A stretch of 64,000 bases of DNA from Nocardia kruczakiae NBRC 101016 (GTDB lineage Bacteria; Actinomycetota; Actinomycetes; Mycobacteriales; Mycobacteriaceae): assembly GCF_001612965.1 (NCBI RefSeq), contig NZ_BDBL01000015.1, forward strand, positions 112,413-176,412. Reading direction: 5' to 3'. The position numbers were made by a program, and so were the translations under genes. Below, one piece after another: positions 52,918 to 61,200 of the stretch. The notes beneath the pieces are model-generated. The model was not told the origin of the DNA. It ran no database searches and saw only the letters and a list, made by a program, of their open reading frames with translations. Positions within the stretch are counted from its first letter, which is position 1; each line of letters begins with the position of its first letter.

Positions 52918-54158
52918 CGACTTCCTGCTGTGGCCATCTGCGCACCCGACGATACGTGGACCGGCCACATCCGCGCGGCAACCACGGCGGCGGCAGCGGC
53001 CAGGACCGCCGAAGTCGCCGCCGCCCAGGCTTGTCCGGCGGCGGCGCCCAGCCAGCCGGCGATCGGATAGGTCAGCAGGAAACAGGCATGCGAGAGCGAG
53101 AATTGCGCGGTGAACACGGCGGTGCGGGTGCCGCTGTCGGATTGGGCGCGCAACAGTCGCGCCGAGGGCGTGTTGATCAGCGAGGTGCCCGCGCCCATGA
53201 TCGTCCACGCCACCACCAGCAGCGTCCAGCCCGCCCGCGGTCCGGGCTCGAAGGCGGCGAGCATCGCGGCGCCGATGAGGCCCACAGGCAGGATCGCGCA
53301 GCCGGTCAGCATGAGGCGGCGATCGGGAATGCTGGTGAGCAGCCGCGGAATCGCGAGCGCGACGATCATCGAACCACCACCGAAGTAGCCCAGCGCCACC
53401 GCGACCACGGGCGCCGGCCCGTGCAGCACGCCGCGCACATAGACCACGGTATTGACGACGACCAGCGCGGTCGCCGCGGCGACGGCGACGTTCATCGCCA
53501 GCAGCCCGCGCAGCACCGGACTCGCCGCCATCAGGCGTGCGCCCCAGGTGATCCGGGCGGACAGCGAACTGGTCCGATCGGTCGGCCCCGATCGAGGCAG
53601 CGTGGTGCGCACGACCATGATCGCGGAGGTCGCGAAACCCGCCGCGGTGCCGACGAACAGCAGGTGGTAGCCGACCACGGTCAGCAGTGCCGCCGCCACG
53701 ACGGGGCTGAGCAGCGATTCCAGGTCGTAGGCCAGCCGCGAGAGCGACAGCCCGCGGGTGTAGTCCTCCTCGTCCGGCAGGATCGACGGGATGACCGCCT
53801 GGAATGCGGGAGTGAACGTGGCCGAGGCCGCCTGCAGCACGAAGATCAGGACATAGATCTGCCAGACGTGCGTGACCAGCGGCAGCAGTAACGCGATGAC
53901 CAGCCGGACCACATCGGCCGACACCAGCAGCACCCGCCGCGGCACCCGGTCGGTCAGCGCCGAGATCACCGGCGCCACGAAGACATAGGCGACCATCTTG
54001 ATCGCCAGCGCCGTGCCCAGCACCGCACCGGCATCGGTTCCGGCCAGATCGTAGGCGGCCAAACCCAGCGCGACCGTCAGCAGACCGGTCCCGACGAGCG
54101 CCACCACCTGCGCGGTGAACAAGCGCCGGAAACGGTCGTGCCGCAATACCTCCAGCAC
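52914..54158 (-). CDS. MFS exporter
   Basis: A 414-residue major facilitator with 12 hydrophobic segments. MFS landmarks are LFTAQVVALVGTGLLTVALG at the start, the loop-2 motif ISALTDRVPRRVLL, and the cytoplasmic segment ILPDEEDYTRGLSLSRLAYD. The N-terminal part resembles NreB/EntS-like exporters. GTG 54158 follows GGAGG. The partner ArsR gene suggests export of a toxic ion or small molecule that the repressor senses. Confidence 0.9.
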   Translation of the reverse strand: MLEVLRHDRFRRLFTAQVVALVGTGLLTVALGLAAYDLAGTDAGAVLGTALAIKMVAYVFVAPVISALTDRVPRRVLLVSADVVRLVIALLLPLVTHVWQIYVLIFVLQAASATFTPAFQAVIPSILPDEEDYTRGLSLSRLAYDLESLLSPVVAAALLTVVGYHLLFVGTAAGFATSAIMVVRTTLPRSGPTDRTSSLSARITWGARLMAASPVLRGLLAMNVAVAAATALVVVNTVVYVRGVLHGPAPVVAVALGYFGGGSMIVALAIPRLLTSIPDRRLMLTGCAILPVGLIGAAMLAAFEPGPRAGWTLLVVAWTIMGAGTSLINTPSARLLRAQSDSGTRTAVFTAQFSLSHACFLLTYPIAGWLGAAAGQAWAAATSAVLAAAAAVVAARMWPVHVSSGAQMATAGSR

Positions 54159-54210
54159 TTCGGGACCTCCGGAATCCGCGGCGTGTATCGGATACCGCCA
54201 GTTTAAGACA

Positions 54211-54234
54211 ATAGGTGCGCAATTGCGAACCTAT
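54211..54234. promoter_or_regulatory. 24-bp dyad operator of the MFS-ArsR operon
   Basis: ATAGGT (54211-54216) and ACCTAT (54229-54234) flank GCAATTGC (54219-54226); the full 24 bases are palindromic except for one symmetric base pair position. It lies 53-76 bp upstream of the MFS start, where the promoter should be. Confidence 0.7.
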
Positions 54235-54350
54235 CGTCGTCTCCGGTTCGACGGCACCGCGCGACAATTCGATCTCCGCCGAGAAGTGAAGGTAGGTTCG
54301 GGACGACAGGCCGGAGAGTCGCCGTCGGCGAGAGCGCAAGGAGGTCCAGC

Positions 54351-55718
54351 GTGCACGGGATCTCACTCGAGGCGGACCGATGGCGGGAACGGTTACGCAC
54401 CAATCTCTGGTTCGTCCCGACGCTGGAAGTTCTGGCCGCGGTAGCCCTGTTCGCACTGACCTTCACCCTCGACCGCGCGGCCTACCACAGCGGAACGAAC
54501 CTGCCCACCTGGGTGCTGGGCGGCACACCGGACGCGGCACGCCAGGTGCTCACCTCCATCGCCGCCGCGATCATCACCGTGGTCGGTGTCGTCTTCTCGA
54601 TCACGATCCTGGCGCTGACGCTGGCCTCCACCCAGTTCGGGCCACGCATGCTGCGCAATTTCATCCGCGACCGCGGCACCCAGCTGACGCTCGGCACCTT
54701 CGTCGCGACCTTCGTCTACGCGATCGCGGCGCTGGTATCGGTCGGCGAGGATTTCGTCCCGCACATCAGCGCCACGGTGTCGATCGGTTCGCTGGTGGTC
54801 GATCTGGCGGTGCTCATCTACTTCATCAATCACATCGGCGGGCAGATCCAATTGCCGAACGTGGTCGCCGACATCGCGCGCGAAGTGCGCACCGCGGTCG
54901 ACGCCAACGTCGACACCACCGCGAGCGGGGCGAAACACGGTCCGTCGGCGCGTGAACTTCGCGATCTGCTGGCCCGATCCGGCGGCGAGGTGCGCACCTC
55001 CAATAGCGGATATCTCCAGTACATCCGCTACGAGCGGCTGGTCCGGCTGGCCGCCGAAGCGGATGCGGTCATCCATTTGCCTTATCGCCCAGGGCATTTC
55101 GTGACCGAGGGGCAGGTGATCGCGCGAGTGTGGCCGGCGCAGGCCGCGAAGGGGATCGAGAAGAAATTCTCCCGCGGCCACGTCACCGGGTCGATGCGCA
55201 GCCTGGTGCAGGACGTGTCCTTCGGTGTCGATCAGATCGTCGAGGTCGCACTGCGCGCGCTCGCCTCCGCGACCAACGACACGTTCACCGTGCTGACGTG
55301 TATCGACTGGCTCGGTGATTGCCTGTCGCGGATCGCGGTCACCTGGGACCCGAATCCGGTGCGCCGCGACAAGGACGGTCATATCCGGGTGCTCGCCGCG
55401 CAGGTCAGCTACGAGCGGCTGGTTCAGCGCGCCTTCGAGAAGATCCGCCAGGCCGGTGCCGGGCAACCGGCCGTGATGATCCGCCAGCTCGACGCGCTGG
55501 CGCAGATCGCCGACCGCGTCACCGATCCCGATCGGCTCCGGGTGATCCTCGAACAGGCGACGATGATCGAGCACGCGGTCCCGCTCGTACCGGAGGAACC
55601 CGACCGCGCCGACGTCCTGCGCCGATACCAGGCCCTCCACGCCCACATTTCGACGGAACGCGCAGCGCTCGCCACTCGACCCCGACAGTCCACACCCGCA
55701 TCGAATCCGACACCGTGA
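54351..55718 (+). CDS. DUF2254 family membrane protein
   Basis: A 455-residue DUF2254 protein: four N-terminal helices (LEVLAAVALFALTFTL, ITVVGVVFSITILALTLAST, TLGTFVATFVYAIAALV, SLVVDLAVLIYFINHI) with the signature STQFGPRMLRNFIRDRGTQL, then a soluble part (PGHFVTEGQVIARVWP, GVDQIVEVALRALASATNDT). The family is predicted to be a membrane channel or transporter-like protein of unknown role. GTG 54351 has AAGGAGG upstream. Divergent from the MFS-ArsR operon. Confidence 0.88.
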   Translation: MHGISLEADRWRERLRTNLWFVPTLEVLAAVALFALTFTLDRAAYHSGTNLPTWVLGGTPDAARQVLTSIAAAIITVVGVVFSITILALTLASTQFGPRMLRNFIRDRGTQLTLGTFVATFVYAIAALVSVGEDFVPHISATVSIGSLVVDLAVLIYFINHIGGQIQLPNVVADIAREVRTAVDANVDTTASGAKHGPSARELRDLLARSGGEVRTSNSGYLQYIRYERLVRLAAEADAVIHLPYRPGHFVTEGQVIARVWPAQAAKGIEKKFSRGHVTGSMRSLVQDVSFGVDQIVEVALRALASATNDTFTVLTCIDWLGDCLSRIAVTWDPNPVRRDKDGHIRVLAAQVSYERLVQRAFEKIRQAGAGQPAVMIRQLDALAQIADRVTDPDRLRVILEQATMIEHAVPLVPEEPDRADVLRRYQALHAHISTERAALATRPRQSTPASNPTP

Positions 55719-55734
55719 CCGGCTCGGGCGGTGC

Positions 55735-56535
55735 TCAGATCGTCACGTGCGGTTCGGAATCCGAGACGTCGAACCGCACCCCGGTTCGCAGCAGGTCGGT
55801 CGCGGAGAGGCCGAAGGTGTGGCGGAAGGTGTCACTGAAATGCGACGGCGAGGCGAAGCCGGCATCGACCGCGCTGCGGGTCAGGTCGTATCCGGAGGCG
55901 AGGCCGTGCACGACCCGGAGCAGACGCGCCCACTGCTGGTATCGGCGGAAGGTGGTGCCGGTGTCCCGGGCGAACAGACGCAGGAAATACGAGGTCGACA
56001 TTCCGAGCCCGGCCGCGACCTGCGGGGCGCGATACACCCGATCGGGCGCGTTCCGGATGGTCTCGGCGAGCCGGGTGATCCGCGGATCGGCCGAGCCGGT
56101 CATCGGCCCCGCGGCCCGCAAACCGGCGTAGCCGGCGATCACGTCGGGTGCGGCGCCGTCGCGGCAGGCCGCGGCGATCCCGGCCTCGGACCGATGACCG
56201 AAACCGAAGGGACCGAAGGACTCTCGCACCGTGCCCGACGCATCGGATACCGGCCGGCGCGCAGGATCGGCGAACAGCAGCAACACTCGCCCCTCGGGAA
56301 CCAGTACCCGATGGGCGACTCGCGCGGGAGCGTAGACGCTGCCCGGGCGCATCGAGCCGACTTCCGGAGATTCGAAGATCAGCGGCCCGTCCACGCCCAC
56401 GTTCAGCACGTCGACCACCGCCGCGTGCGGCCTCACCCCGATGTTGGGACCGAGATATCCGGCGTGATCGGGCCTGATCCACACCAGCGGCGGCGGTTGG
56501 TCACCGCACGTTTTCGGAAGTCCCGCGGCGCGCAC
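55735..56535 (-). CDS. AraC family transcriptional regulator
   Basis: A 266-residue regulator with an N-terminal cupin-like sensing domain (PEVGSMRPGSVYAPARVAHR) and a C-terminal pair of AraC helix-turn-helix motifs: VYRAPQVAAGLGMSTSYFLR and YDLTRSAVDAGFASPSHFSD, TFRHTFGLSATDLLR. GTG start at 56535. Divergent from the gene at 56596 with only 60 bp between, so that gene is the likely target. Confidence 0.9.
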   Translation of the reverse strand: MRAAGLPKTCGDQPPPLVWIRPDHAGYLGPNIGVRPHAAVVDVLNVGVDGPLIFESPEVGSMRPGSVYAPARVAHRVLVPEGRVLLLFADPARRPVSDASGTVRESFGPFGFGHRSEAGIAAACRDGAAPDVIAGYAGLRAAGPMTGSADPRITRLAETIRNAPDRVYRAPQVAAGLGMSTSYFLRLFARDTGTTFRRYQQWARLLRVVHGLASGYDLTRSAVDAGFASPSHFSDTFRHTFGLSATDLLRTGVRFDVSDSEPHVTI

Positions 56536-56595
56536 ACCTGCGACGCTAGCGCCACGACGGCTACGCGTCGACCCCTTCGAGAAAGAGTGACCACC

Positions 56596-57168
56596 ATGCC
56601 CTCACTCGGCCTTTCCGCCACCGTGGATGCTTTCCGGCTGTCGGCGGCGACCACGCTGCAGGCACATGCGCAGTCGGGCTTCGGCGCCTCGGACTTCCGC
56701 CTGTACCGCCCGTGGTATCCGACCGCCGCCACCGTCTGGCCCGAACGGATACTGTTGAGTGTCAACGAATTTCGTCCGCATCGGCTGTCCGACCTGGTCC
56801 CGGTCGCCACGATCTCGGCGCGGTTGGAGAAGCAGGTGCTGCGGACCGACGGCGCGCTGGGAATCGTCACCAGCTATCAGCCGTGGGGGCGGATCACCTA
56901 TTCGCTGTCGCTGTGGGCCGATGCCGACGCGCTGGAGGAGTTCACCGGCAGCCCGGACCACGTCACGGTGATGAACACCTACCGCTCCCGCGGCTATCTG
57001 CGCCACATCCATTGGTGGGGCCGGCATCGATCGATCGGCGAGTCGATGGCCGAGGCGCACCGTCGCCTGGACGCGGGCGAAGGCCGGCGCGTGGGCGAAC
57101 CTCGCGACCGGTGGGCCCGCCGCGATCAGCAGCGGATGGCCGGCGCGGCATCGGATCCCGCGCGGTGA
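56596..57168 (+). CDS. hypothetical protein, divergent partner of AraC
   Basis: A 190-residue protein that I do not recognise with confidence. It has SVNEFRPHRLSDLVPVATIS, QVLRTDGALGIVTSYQPWG, LSLWADADALEEFTGSPDH and YLRHIHWWGRHRSIGES. The pattern of a short beta-alpha domain with a substrate-facing HIHWWG is reminiscent of antibiotic-biosynthesis-monooxygenase or spheroidene-monooxygenase-like folds. ATG 56596 is preferred; GTG 56587 is in frame. Its TGA overlaps the GTG of the broken gene downstream. Confidence 0.65.
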   Translation: MPSLGLSATVDAFRLSAATTLQAHAQSGFGASDFRLYRPWYPTAATVWPERILLSVNEFRPHRLSDLVPVATISARLEKQVLRTDGALGIVTSYQPWGRITYSLSLWADADALEEFTGSPDHVTVMNTYRSRGYLRHIHWWGRHRSIGESMAEAHRRLDAGEGRRVGEPRDRWARRDQQRMAGAASDPAR

Positions 57169-57496
57169 AGATTCTCGTGCTCGGCGGCTACGGCACGGTC
57201 GGCACCTGGCCGTCGCGACCTGGCTGCCGGGCGCATCGAAAGCCCCACGCGGACTGCCCTTTCCAGGAAGTGACGGGTGGATCGTGCTCGCGCGCGATCG
57301 TCACGGCGGCACACGGTGGGCCCGCGGGCGCAGCCAATCCCGTGCCACCGGAGTGATCGCCGCGGCGGCGGCCGTGCGCGCACCGGACGCACCGGCGGGT
57401 GTGCACGCGTTACCTGCGGTCCTCGGCCTGCCGGACCTTCCCGCCGACGAGATCTCCGTCGGCCGAACCCTGGGCGCAGTCGGTGGGCCCCGCTGA
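57165..57496 (+). pseudogene. NAD(P)-binding protein (saccharopine dehydrogenase-like) with internal deletion
   Basis: GTG 57165 overlaps the previous stop (GTGA) and opens a Rossmann N-terminus, KILVLGGYGTVGTW. By about 57215 the frame loses sense, and from about 57262 another frame carries what looks like the natural C-terminus: WIVLARDRHGGTRWARGRSQ, RATGVIAAAAAVRAPDAPAG, LGLPDLPADEISVGRTL, TGA 57494-57496. Family members have about 350-400 residues, so most of the middle is deleted. A dead gene left in the AraC-controlled unit. Confidence 0.6.
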
Positions 57497-57596
57497 ACCG
57501 TCAATTCTTCCCCGATGTCGATTTCGGCGACGGCCGTTCGTATGGGAGGTGAGGGTCGCGATCGTGCGCGTCCCCGGAATCGAGAGGAGCAGCGCG

Positions 57597-58178
57597 ATGC
57601 GAACGATCACGGTGACGATGAACGTCACGCTCGACGGTGTCGTCCAGGGACTGGGCCGCGCGGACGAGGACACCCGGGGCGGTTTTCCGTTCGGCGGCTG
57701 GGGGCAGCGATTTCACGACGACGTGCTCACCGCGGAGATGAGCCACGATATGGCCGAGCCCGGCGACATGCTGTTCGGGCGGCGCACCTGGGAGGACTTC
57801 ACCGCCGTGTGGGGCCGGGCCGACGACAATCCGTACAGCAAGCACATGAACGCGGCGACGAAGTACGTCGCATCGACCGGCCTCGACGACGTCGACGCGT
57901 GGCAGAACTCGATCCTGCTGCGCGGCGACGCGACTCGCACCGTGCGCGAAGTGAAATCGCGTCCCGGGAAGAATCTGTCGATCATCGGCAGCGCGTCCCT
58001 GGTGCGCAGCCTGCACGCCGCCGGGTTGATCGATCGGTACACGCTGGTGATCCACCCGCTCACCCTCGGTGCGGGGACCAGGTTGTTCGAGGGCGCCGCG
58101 CCGTTGACCGAATTCCGCCTCCTCGGTAGCGTCGCGACCACCACGGGCGTGATCATCGCCCGCTACGCCCGGCGCTGA
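57597..58178 (+). CDS. dihydrofolate reductase family (RibD C-terminal domain) protein
   Basis: A 193-residue RibD_C/DHFR-fold protein: ITVTMNVTLDGVVQGLGRAD, MLFGRRTWEDFTAVWG, KYVASTGLDD, LSIIGSASLVRSLHAAGLID and YTLVIHPLTLGAGTRLFEG. Related proteins are NADPH-dependent reductases of unknown substrate and are commonly found next to DGPF proteins and ECF sigma factors, as here. ATG 57597 follows GAGAGGAG. The DGPF gene starts 10 bp later. Confidence 0.9.
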   Translation: MRTITVTMNVTLDGVVQGLGRADEDTRGGFPFGGWGQRFHDDVLTAEMSHDMAEPGDMLFGRRTWEDFTAVWGRADDNPYSKHMNAATKYVASTGLDDVDAWQNSILLRGDATRTVREVKSRPGKNLSIIGSASLVRSLHAAGLIDRYTLVIHPLTLGAGTRLFEGAAPLTEFRLLGSVATTTGVIIARYARR

Positions 58179-58188
58179 GGAGAGGGCC

Positions 58189-58533
58189 GTGCCCGAGTAT
58201 CTGCTCTCGATCTACCAACCCGACAGCGGTGCGCCCGATGCCGAGACCATGGACCGGATCATGGCCGACCTGCACCGGCTCGACGAGGAACTGCGCGACA
58301 GCGGCTCGTGGGTGTTCACCGGCGGCCTGCACGGGCCCGGCAGCGCGACCGTGGTGCGAGCCGACGGGTTGATCACCGACGGGCCCTATCTGGAGGGCAA
58401 AGAACATATCGGTGGGATCTGGGTGATCACCGCACCCGATCTGGACGCGGCGCTGGCATGGGGACGCAAGGCCGCGGCGGCCACCACGTTGCCGATCGAA
58501 ATACGCCCGTTCCAGGACCTTCCGCCGTTCTGA
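58189..58533 (+). CDS. DGPF/YCII-domain protein
   Basis: A 114-residue YCII-related protein with the DGPF-like motif LITDGPYLEGKEHIGGIWVI and the beginning YLLSIYQPDSG. Genes of this type lie next to ECF42-type sigma factors in many actinobacteria. GTG 58189 follows GGAGAGGG; the sigma gene starts four bases after its stop, so the two are coupled. Confidence 0.9.
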   Translation: MPEYLLSIYQPDSGAPDAETMDRIMADLHRLDEELRDSGSWVFTGGLHGPGSATVVRADGLITDGPYLEGKEHIGGIWVITAPDLDAALAWGRKAAAATTLPIEIRPFQDLPPF

Positions 58534-58537
58534 CGCG

Positions 58538-59737
58538 ATGACACCGGAGCAGATCGCCGCCGTCTTCCGTGCCGAATACGGCCGGGCCGTCGCCGTGCTG
58601 ATCCGCATGCTCGGCGATATCGACCTGGCCGAGGACGCGGTCGCCGACGCCTTCGCCACCGCATTACGCCGCTGGCCGCAGGACGGGCCGCCGCCGAGCC
58701 CGGCCGGTTGGATCATCACCACCGCCCGGCGCCGAGCCATCGACCAGCTGCGTCGCGAATCGGCCCGGGCCGGCAAGTACGCCGAGGCGGCGATCGTGCA
58801 TGCCCCGCCCGACGACATCGAGGAAAGCGCCGTGCCCGACGAGCGACTCCGCCTGATCTTCACCTGCTGCCATCCGGCGCTGAACCGGCCCGCGCAGGTC
58901 GCGCTCACCCTGCGGCTGCTGGGCGGGCTGACGACGCCCGAAATCGCTCGCGCGTTCCTGGTCCGGGAGACGACGATGGCGCAGCGGCTGGCCCGCGCGA
59001 AGGCCAAGATTCGCGACGCCCGGATCCCCTATCGGGTGCCCGGTGAGGCCGATCTGCCCGAACGGCTCGACTCTGTTCTCGCCACCCTGTTTCTCATCTT
59101 CAACGAGGGATATGTCGCATCGTCGGGCGCGGAACTGCTGCGCGCGGACCTGTGCGAGGAGGCCATCCGGCTCACCCGCGCGCTGGTCGCGTCGATGCCC
59201 GGTGAATCGGAGGCGGCGGGCCTGCTCGCCCTCATGCTGCTCACTCACGCTCGCCGCGACGCCCGCACAGATGCGTCCGGCGCTTTCGTCCGGCTCGGCG
59301 ACCAGGACCGCGGCCGTTGGGATACCGCACTCGTCGCGGAGGGCCGCGCCATCGTCCGCGCCTGCCTGCGCCGCAACCGGCCCGGCCGCTACCAGCTGCT
59401 CGCCGCGATCAATGCCGCGCACACCGATGCGGTCACCGACTGGCGGCAGATCCTCGCGCTCTACGACCGGTTGACGCGGCTCGACCCGAATCCGGTTGTG
59501 GCACTTCATCGAGCGGTGGCGGTGGCCGAGGTCGACGGACCGGCGGCGGCGCTGAGCCTCATCGACGGCCTGGACCTGACCGAGCACTACCTGTTCCATG
59601 CCGTCCGCGCGGATCTGCTCGCCCGCCTGGGCCGGGCGAACGAGGCGAGACGCAGTTTCGACACCGCCGCCGGCCTCACCGACAATCAGCGCGAACGCGA
59701 CTACCTGGCCACCCGCAGTGCAGCGCTGACGCGTTGA
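58538..59737 (+). CDS. RNA polymerase ECF sigma factor, ECF42-type with C-terminal extension
   Basis: A 399-residue sigma factor. Region 2 spans AVLIRMLGDIDLAEDAVADA and GWIITTARRRAIDQLRR; region 4 spans LTLRLLGGLTTPEIARAFLV and RETTMAQRLARAKAKIR. A long C-terminal helical extension (about residues 175-399, with LDPNPVVALHRAVAVAEVDG and FHAVRADLLARLGR) resembles TPR repeats and is the mark of ECF42. No anti-sigma gene is nearby; in this group the extension is thought to control activity. Probably directs the RibD-DGPF-sigma operon itself. Confidence 0.92.
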   Translation: MTPEQIAAVFRAEYGRAVAVLIRMLGDIDLAEDAVADAFATALRRWPQDGPPPSPAGWIITTARRRAIDQLRRESARAGKYAEAAIVHAPPDDIEESAVPDERLRLIFTCCHPALNRPAQVALTLRLLGGLTTPEIARAFLVRETTMAQRLARAKAKIRDARIPYRVPGEADLPERLDSVLATLFLIFNEGYVASSGAELLRADLCEEAIRLTRALVASMPGESEAAGLLALMLLTHARRDARTDASGAFVRLGDQDRGRWDTALVAEGRAIVRACLRRNRPGRYQLLAAINAAHTDAVTDWRQILALYDRLTRLDPNPVVALHRAVAVAEVDGPAAALSLIDGLDLTEHYLFHAVRADLLARLGRANEARRSFDTAAGLTDNQRERDYLATRSAALTR

Positions 59738-59741
59738 CCGG

Positions 59742-60434
59742 TCACCGCGCCCGCGCCACCGCCCGTATCGCCCGCAGTCGCCCGTCTGCCAGCGCGTCGG
59801 TGAGATGCGCTGCGCGCGTGGCGAACTCGGGCACGAAGGCGTGCAGGCCGAGCGGGCTCGGCGGCAGCTCCCGCACCATGCGCATCACGGCCACGGCCTC
59901 GTCGGTGCGGTCGTCCCACCGCTCGACGGCGAATCCGGTCGCCTCGATCGTCGCGCGCAGGGCGGCGGGGGTGACGAGATGCCCGAAGCCGGGACTGTCG
60001 GCCCACGGGAGCGGATAGTCGGGTTCGCCGGCGCCGGAGGTGGTGATGTCCCAGAGTGCGAGCTGTCCCCCACGCACCAGCACCCGGCGCATTTCGCGGT
60101 AGAGGCCGTCCTTGTCGGCGATATTCATCTGGACGTGCTGACTGAAGACGATCTGGAAGGCGCCGTCCGCGAACGGCAGTGCGGTGACATCGGCGCACCG
60201 CACGGCGATCCGATCGTCCAGGCCGACGAGCCGGTCGAGCCAGCGGGCGATCTCGCAGTACTCCTCCACCATGTCGACACCGGTGACGCGGCATCCGAAT
60301 CGGTCCGCCAGGTATCGCGCGGTGCCGCCGATGCCGGTCCCCGCGTCGAGAACCTTTGCGGCAGAGGTTATTTCGACAAGGCCGGCCAGCTCGCCGGTGG
60401 CGATGCGACCGCTGGTGTGAAAGTCCTCGAGCAT
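59742..60434 (-). CDS. class I SAM-dependent methyltransferase, N-terminus unclear
   Basis: At least 230 residues: motif I AAKVLDAGTGIGGTARYLAD, VTGVDMVEEYCEIA, VTALPFADGAFQIVFSQHV and MRRVLVRGGQLALWD, like glycine/sarcosine or ubiquinone-type N-methyltransferases. In-frame codons upstream of ATG 60434 still read like family protein (AGKDLDRLRLDDLA) to about 60475 but contain no start codon, so the authentic N-terminus seems cut off. It ends convergent with the sigma factor gene. Confidence 0.75.
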   Translation of the reverse strand: MLEDFHTSGRIATGELAGLVEITSAAKVLDAGTGIGGTARYLADRFGCRVTGVDMVEEYCEIARWLDRLVGLDDRIAVRCADVTALPFADGAFQIVFSQHVQMNIADKDGLYREMRRVLVRGGQLALWDITTSGAGEPDYPLPWADSPGFGHLVTPAALRATIEATGFAVERWDDRTDEAVAVMRMVRELPPSPLGLHAFVPEFATRAAHLTDALADGRLRAIRAVARAR

Positions 60435-60481
60435 CGCCAGATCGTCGAGCCGCAGGCGGTCGAGATCCTTGCCCGCGGTAC

Positions 60482-60817
60482 ATGGATACGGTCGCCCCGA
60501 CGGACACGTTCCTCCCGCAGTGGCTGGCCTACGTACCCACCTGGTTCACCGCCGACGCCGACCCTGCGGCCGCACCGGTGGTGATTCAGCTCGTCGCCGA
60601 CGACGTGCACGCCGTCGTCGACATCGGCGCGGGCCGCGTCCAGACCCGCGTCGGCAGCACCGACAGCGCCGATCTGGTCCTCGACGGACCTGCCAATGCG
60701 GTGCTCGGCCTGCTCACCGGCGTCATCGATGTCGAGGTGGCGCAGCGGATCGGCCTCACCACACGCGGCGACCGTGAGGTGCTCACCCGTCTGCGCCCCC
60801 TCGCGGCACAGTCATAG
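60482..60817 (+). CDS. SCP2-like domain protein, probable C-terminal remnant of an HxlR regulator
   Basis: A 111-residue protein from ATG 60482. FLPQWLAYVPTWFTADADP, VVIQLVADDVHAVVDIGAG, LDGPANAVLGLLTGVIDVEV and ITTRGDREVLTRLRP-like ending resemble the sterol-carrier-like domain found behind the winged helix of some HxlR regulators. The winged helix itself is missing upstream, where the divergent methyltransferase also appears truncated. It lacks a ribosome site, so expression is doubtful. Confidence 0.55.
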   Translation: MDTVAPTDTFLPQWLAYVPTWFTADADPAAAPVVIQLVADDVHAVVDIGAGRVQTRVGSTDSADLVLDGPANAVLGLLTGVIDVEVAQRIGLTTRGDREVLTRLRPLAAQS

Positions 60818-60907
60818 CCGCCGCACAGGCGAGACCGCGGGCGCACACATCCGCATCGCACAGGATCGGTGCGTTCCCGAACGGAATGTGCCGAAGGAGA
60901 ATTCACG

Positions 60908-61135
60908 GTGAAGATGATGAAGTCGAAGCTGGCGAAGGCGGCGGTGGCCGGTGGCGTCGTGCTCGGAACGGTCGGTATCGGCGCCGGTGTCGCCAGCGCG
61001 GACCCGGGCCACCAGCAGCAGCAACCTGCTCCCGAACAGCATCAGCCGACGCAGCAGCATCAGAATCAGCAGCCGAATCCGCAGCCGGCTCAGCACGGCT
61101 TCTGGCTGTTCGGCCAGTGGATCCCGCTGCCCTGA
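60908..61135 (+). CDS. small secreted Gln/Pro-rich protein
   Basis: A 75-residue precursor. Signal peptide AKAAVAGGVVLGTVGIGAGV with cleavage at ASA-DP is followed by a low-complexity stretch of Gln, Pro and His repeats (about residues 34-62) and a short hydrophobic end GFWLFGQWIPLP. GTG 60908 follows AAGGAGA; ATG 60914 is also possible. Function unknown; small secreted proteins of this kind are common in Nocardia. A perfect terminator hairpin follows. Confidence 0.85.
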   Translation: MKMMKSKLAKAAVAGGVVLGTVGIGAGVASADPGHQQQQPAPEQHQPTQQHQNQQPNPQPAQHGFWLFGQWIPLP

Positions 61136-61145
61136 CATCATGCGC

Positions 61146-61181
61146 GAACACCCGCGCCGCATCATCGCGGCGCGGGTGTTC
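61146..61181. terminator. perfect 15-bp hairpin between convergent genes
   Basis: GAACACCCGCGCCGC (61146-61160) and GCGGCGCGGGTGTTC (61167-61181) pair fully around ATCATC. It lies between the secreted-protein gene and the convergent lipoprotein hydrolase and can serve both. Confidence 0.85.
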
Positions 61182-61200
61182 TGCTGTCTGCGAGCGGATT

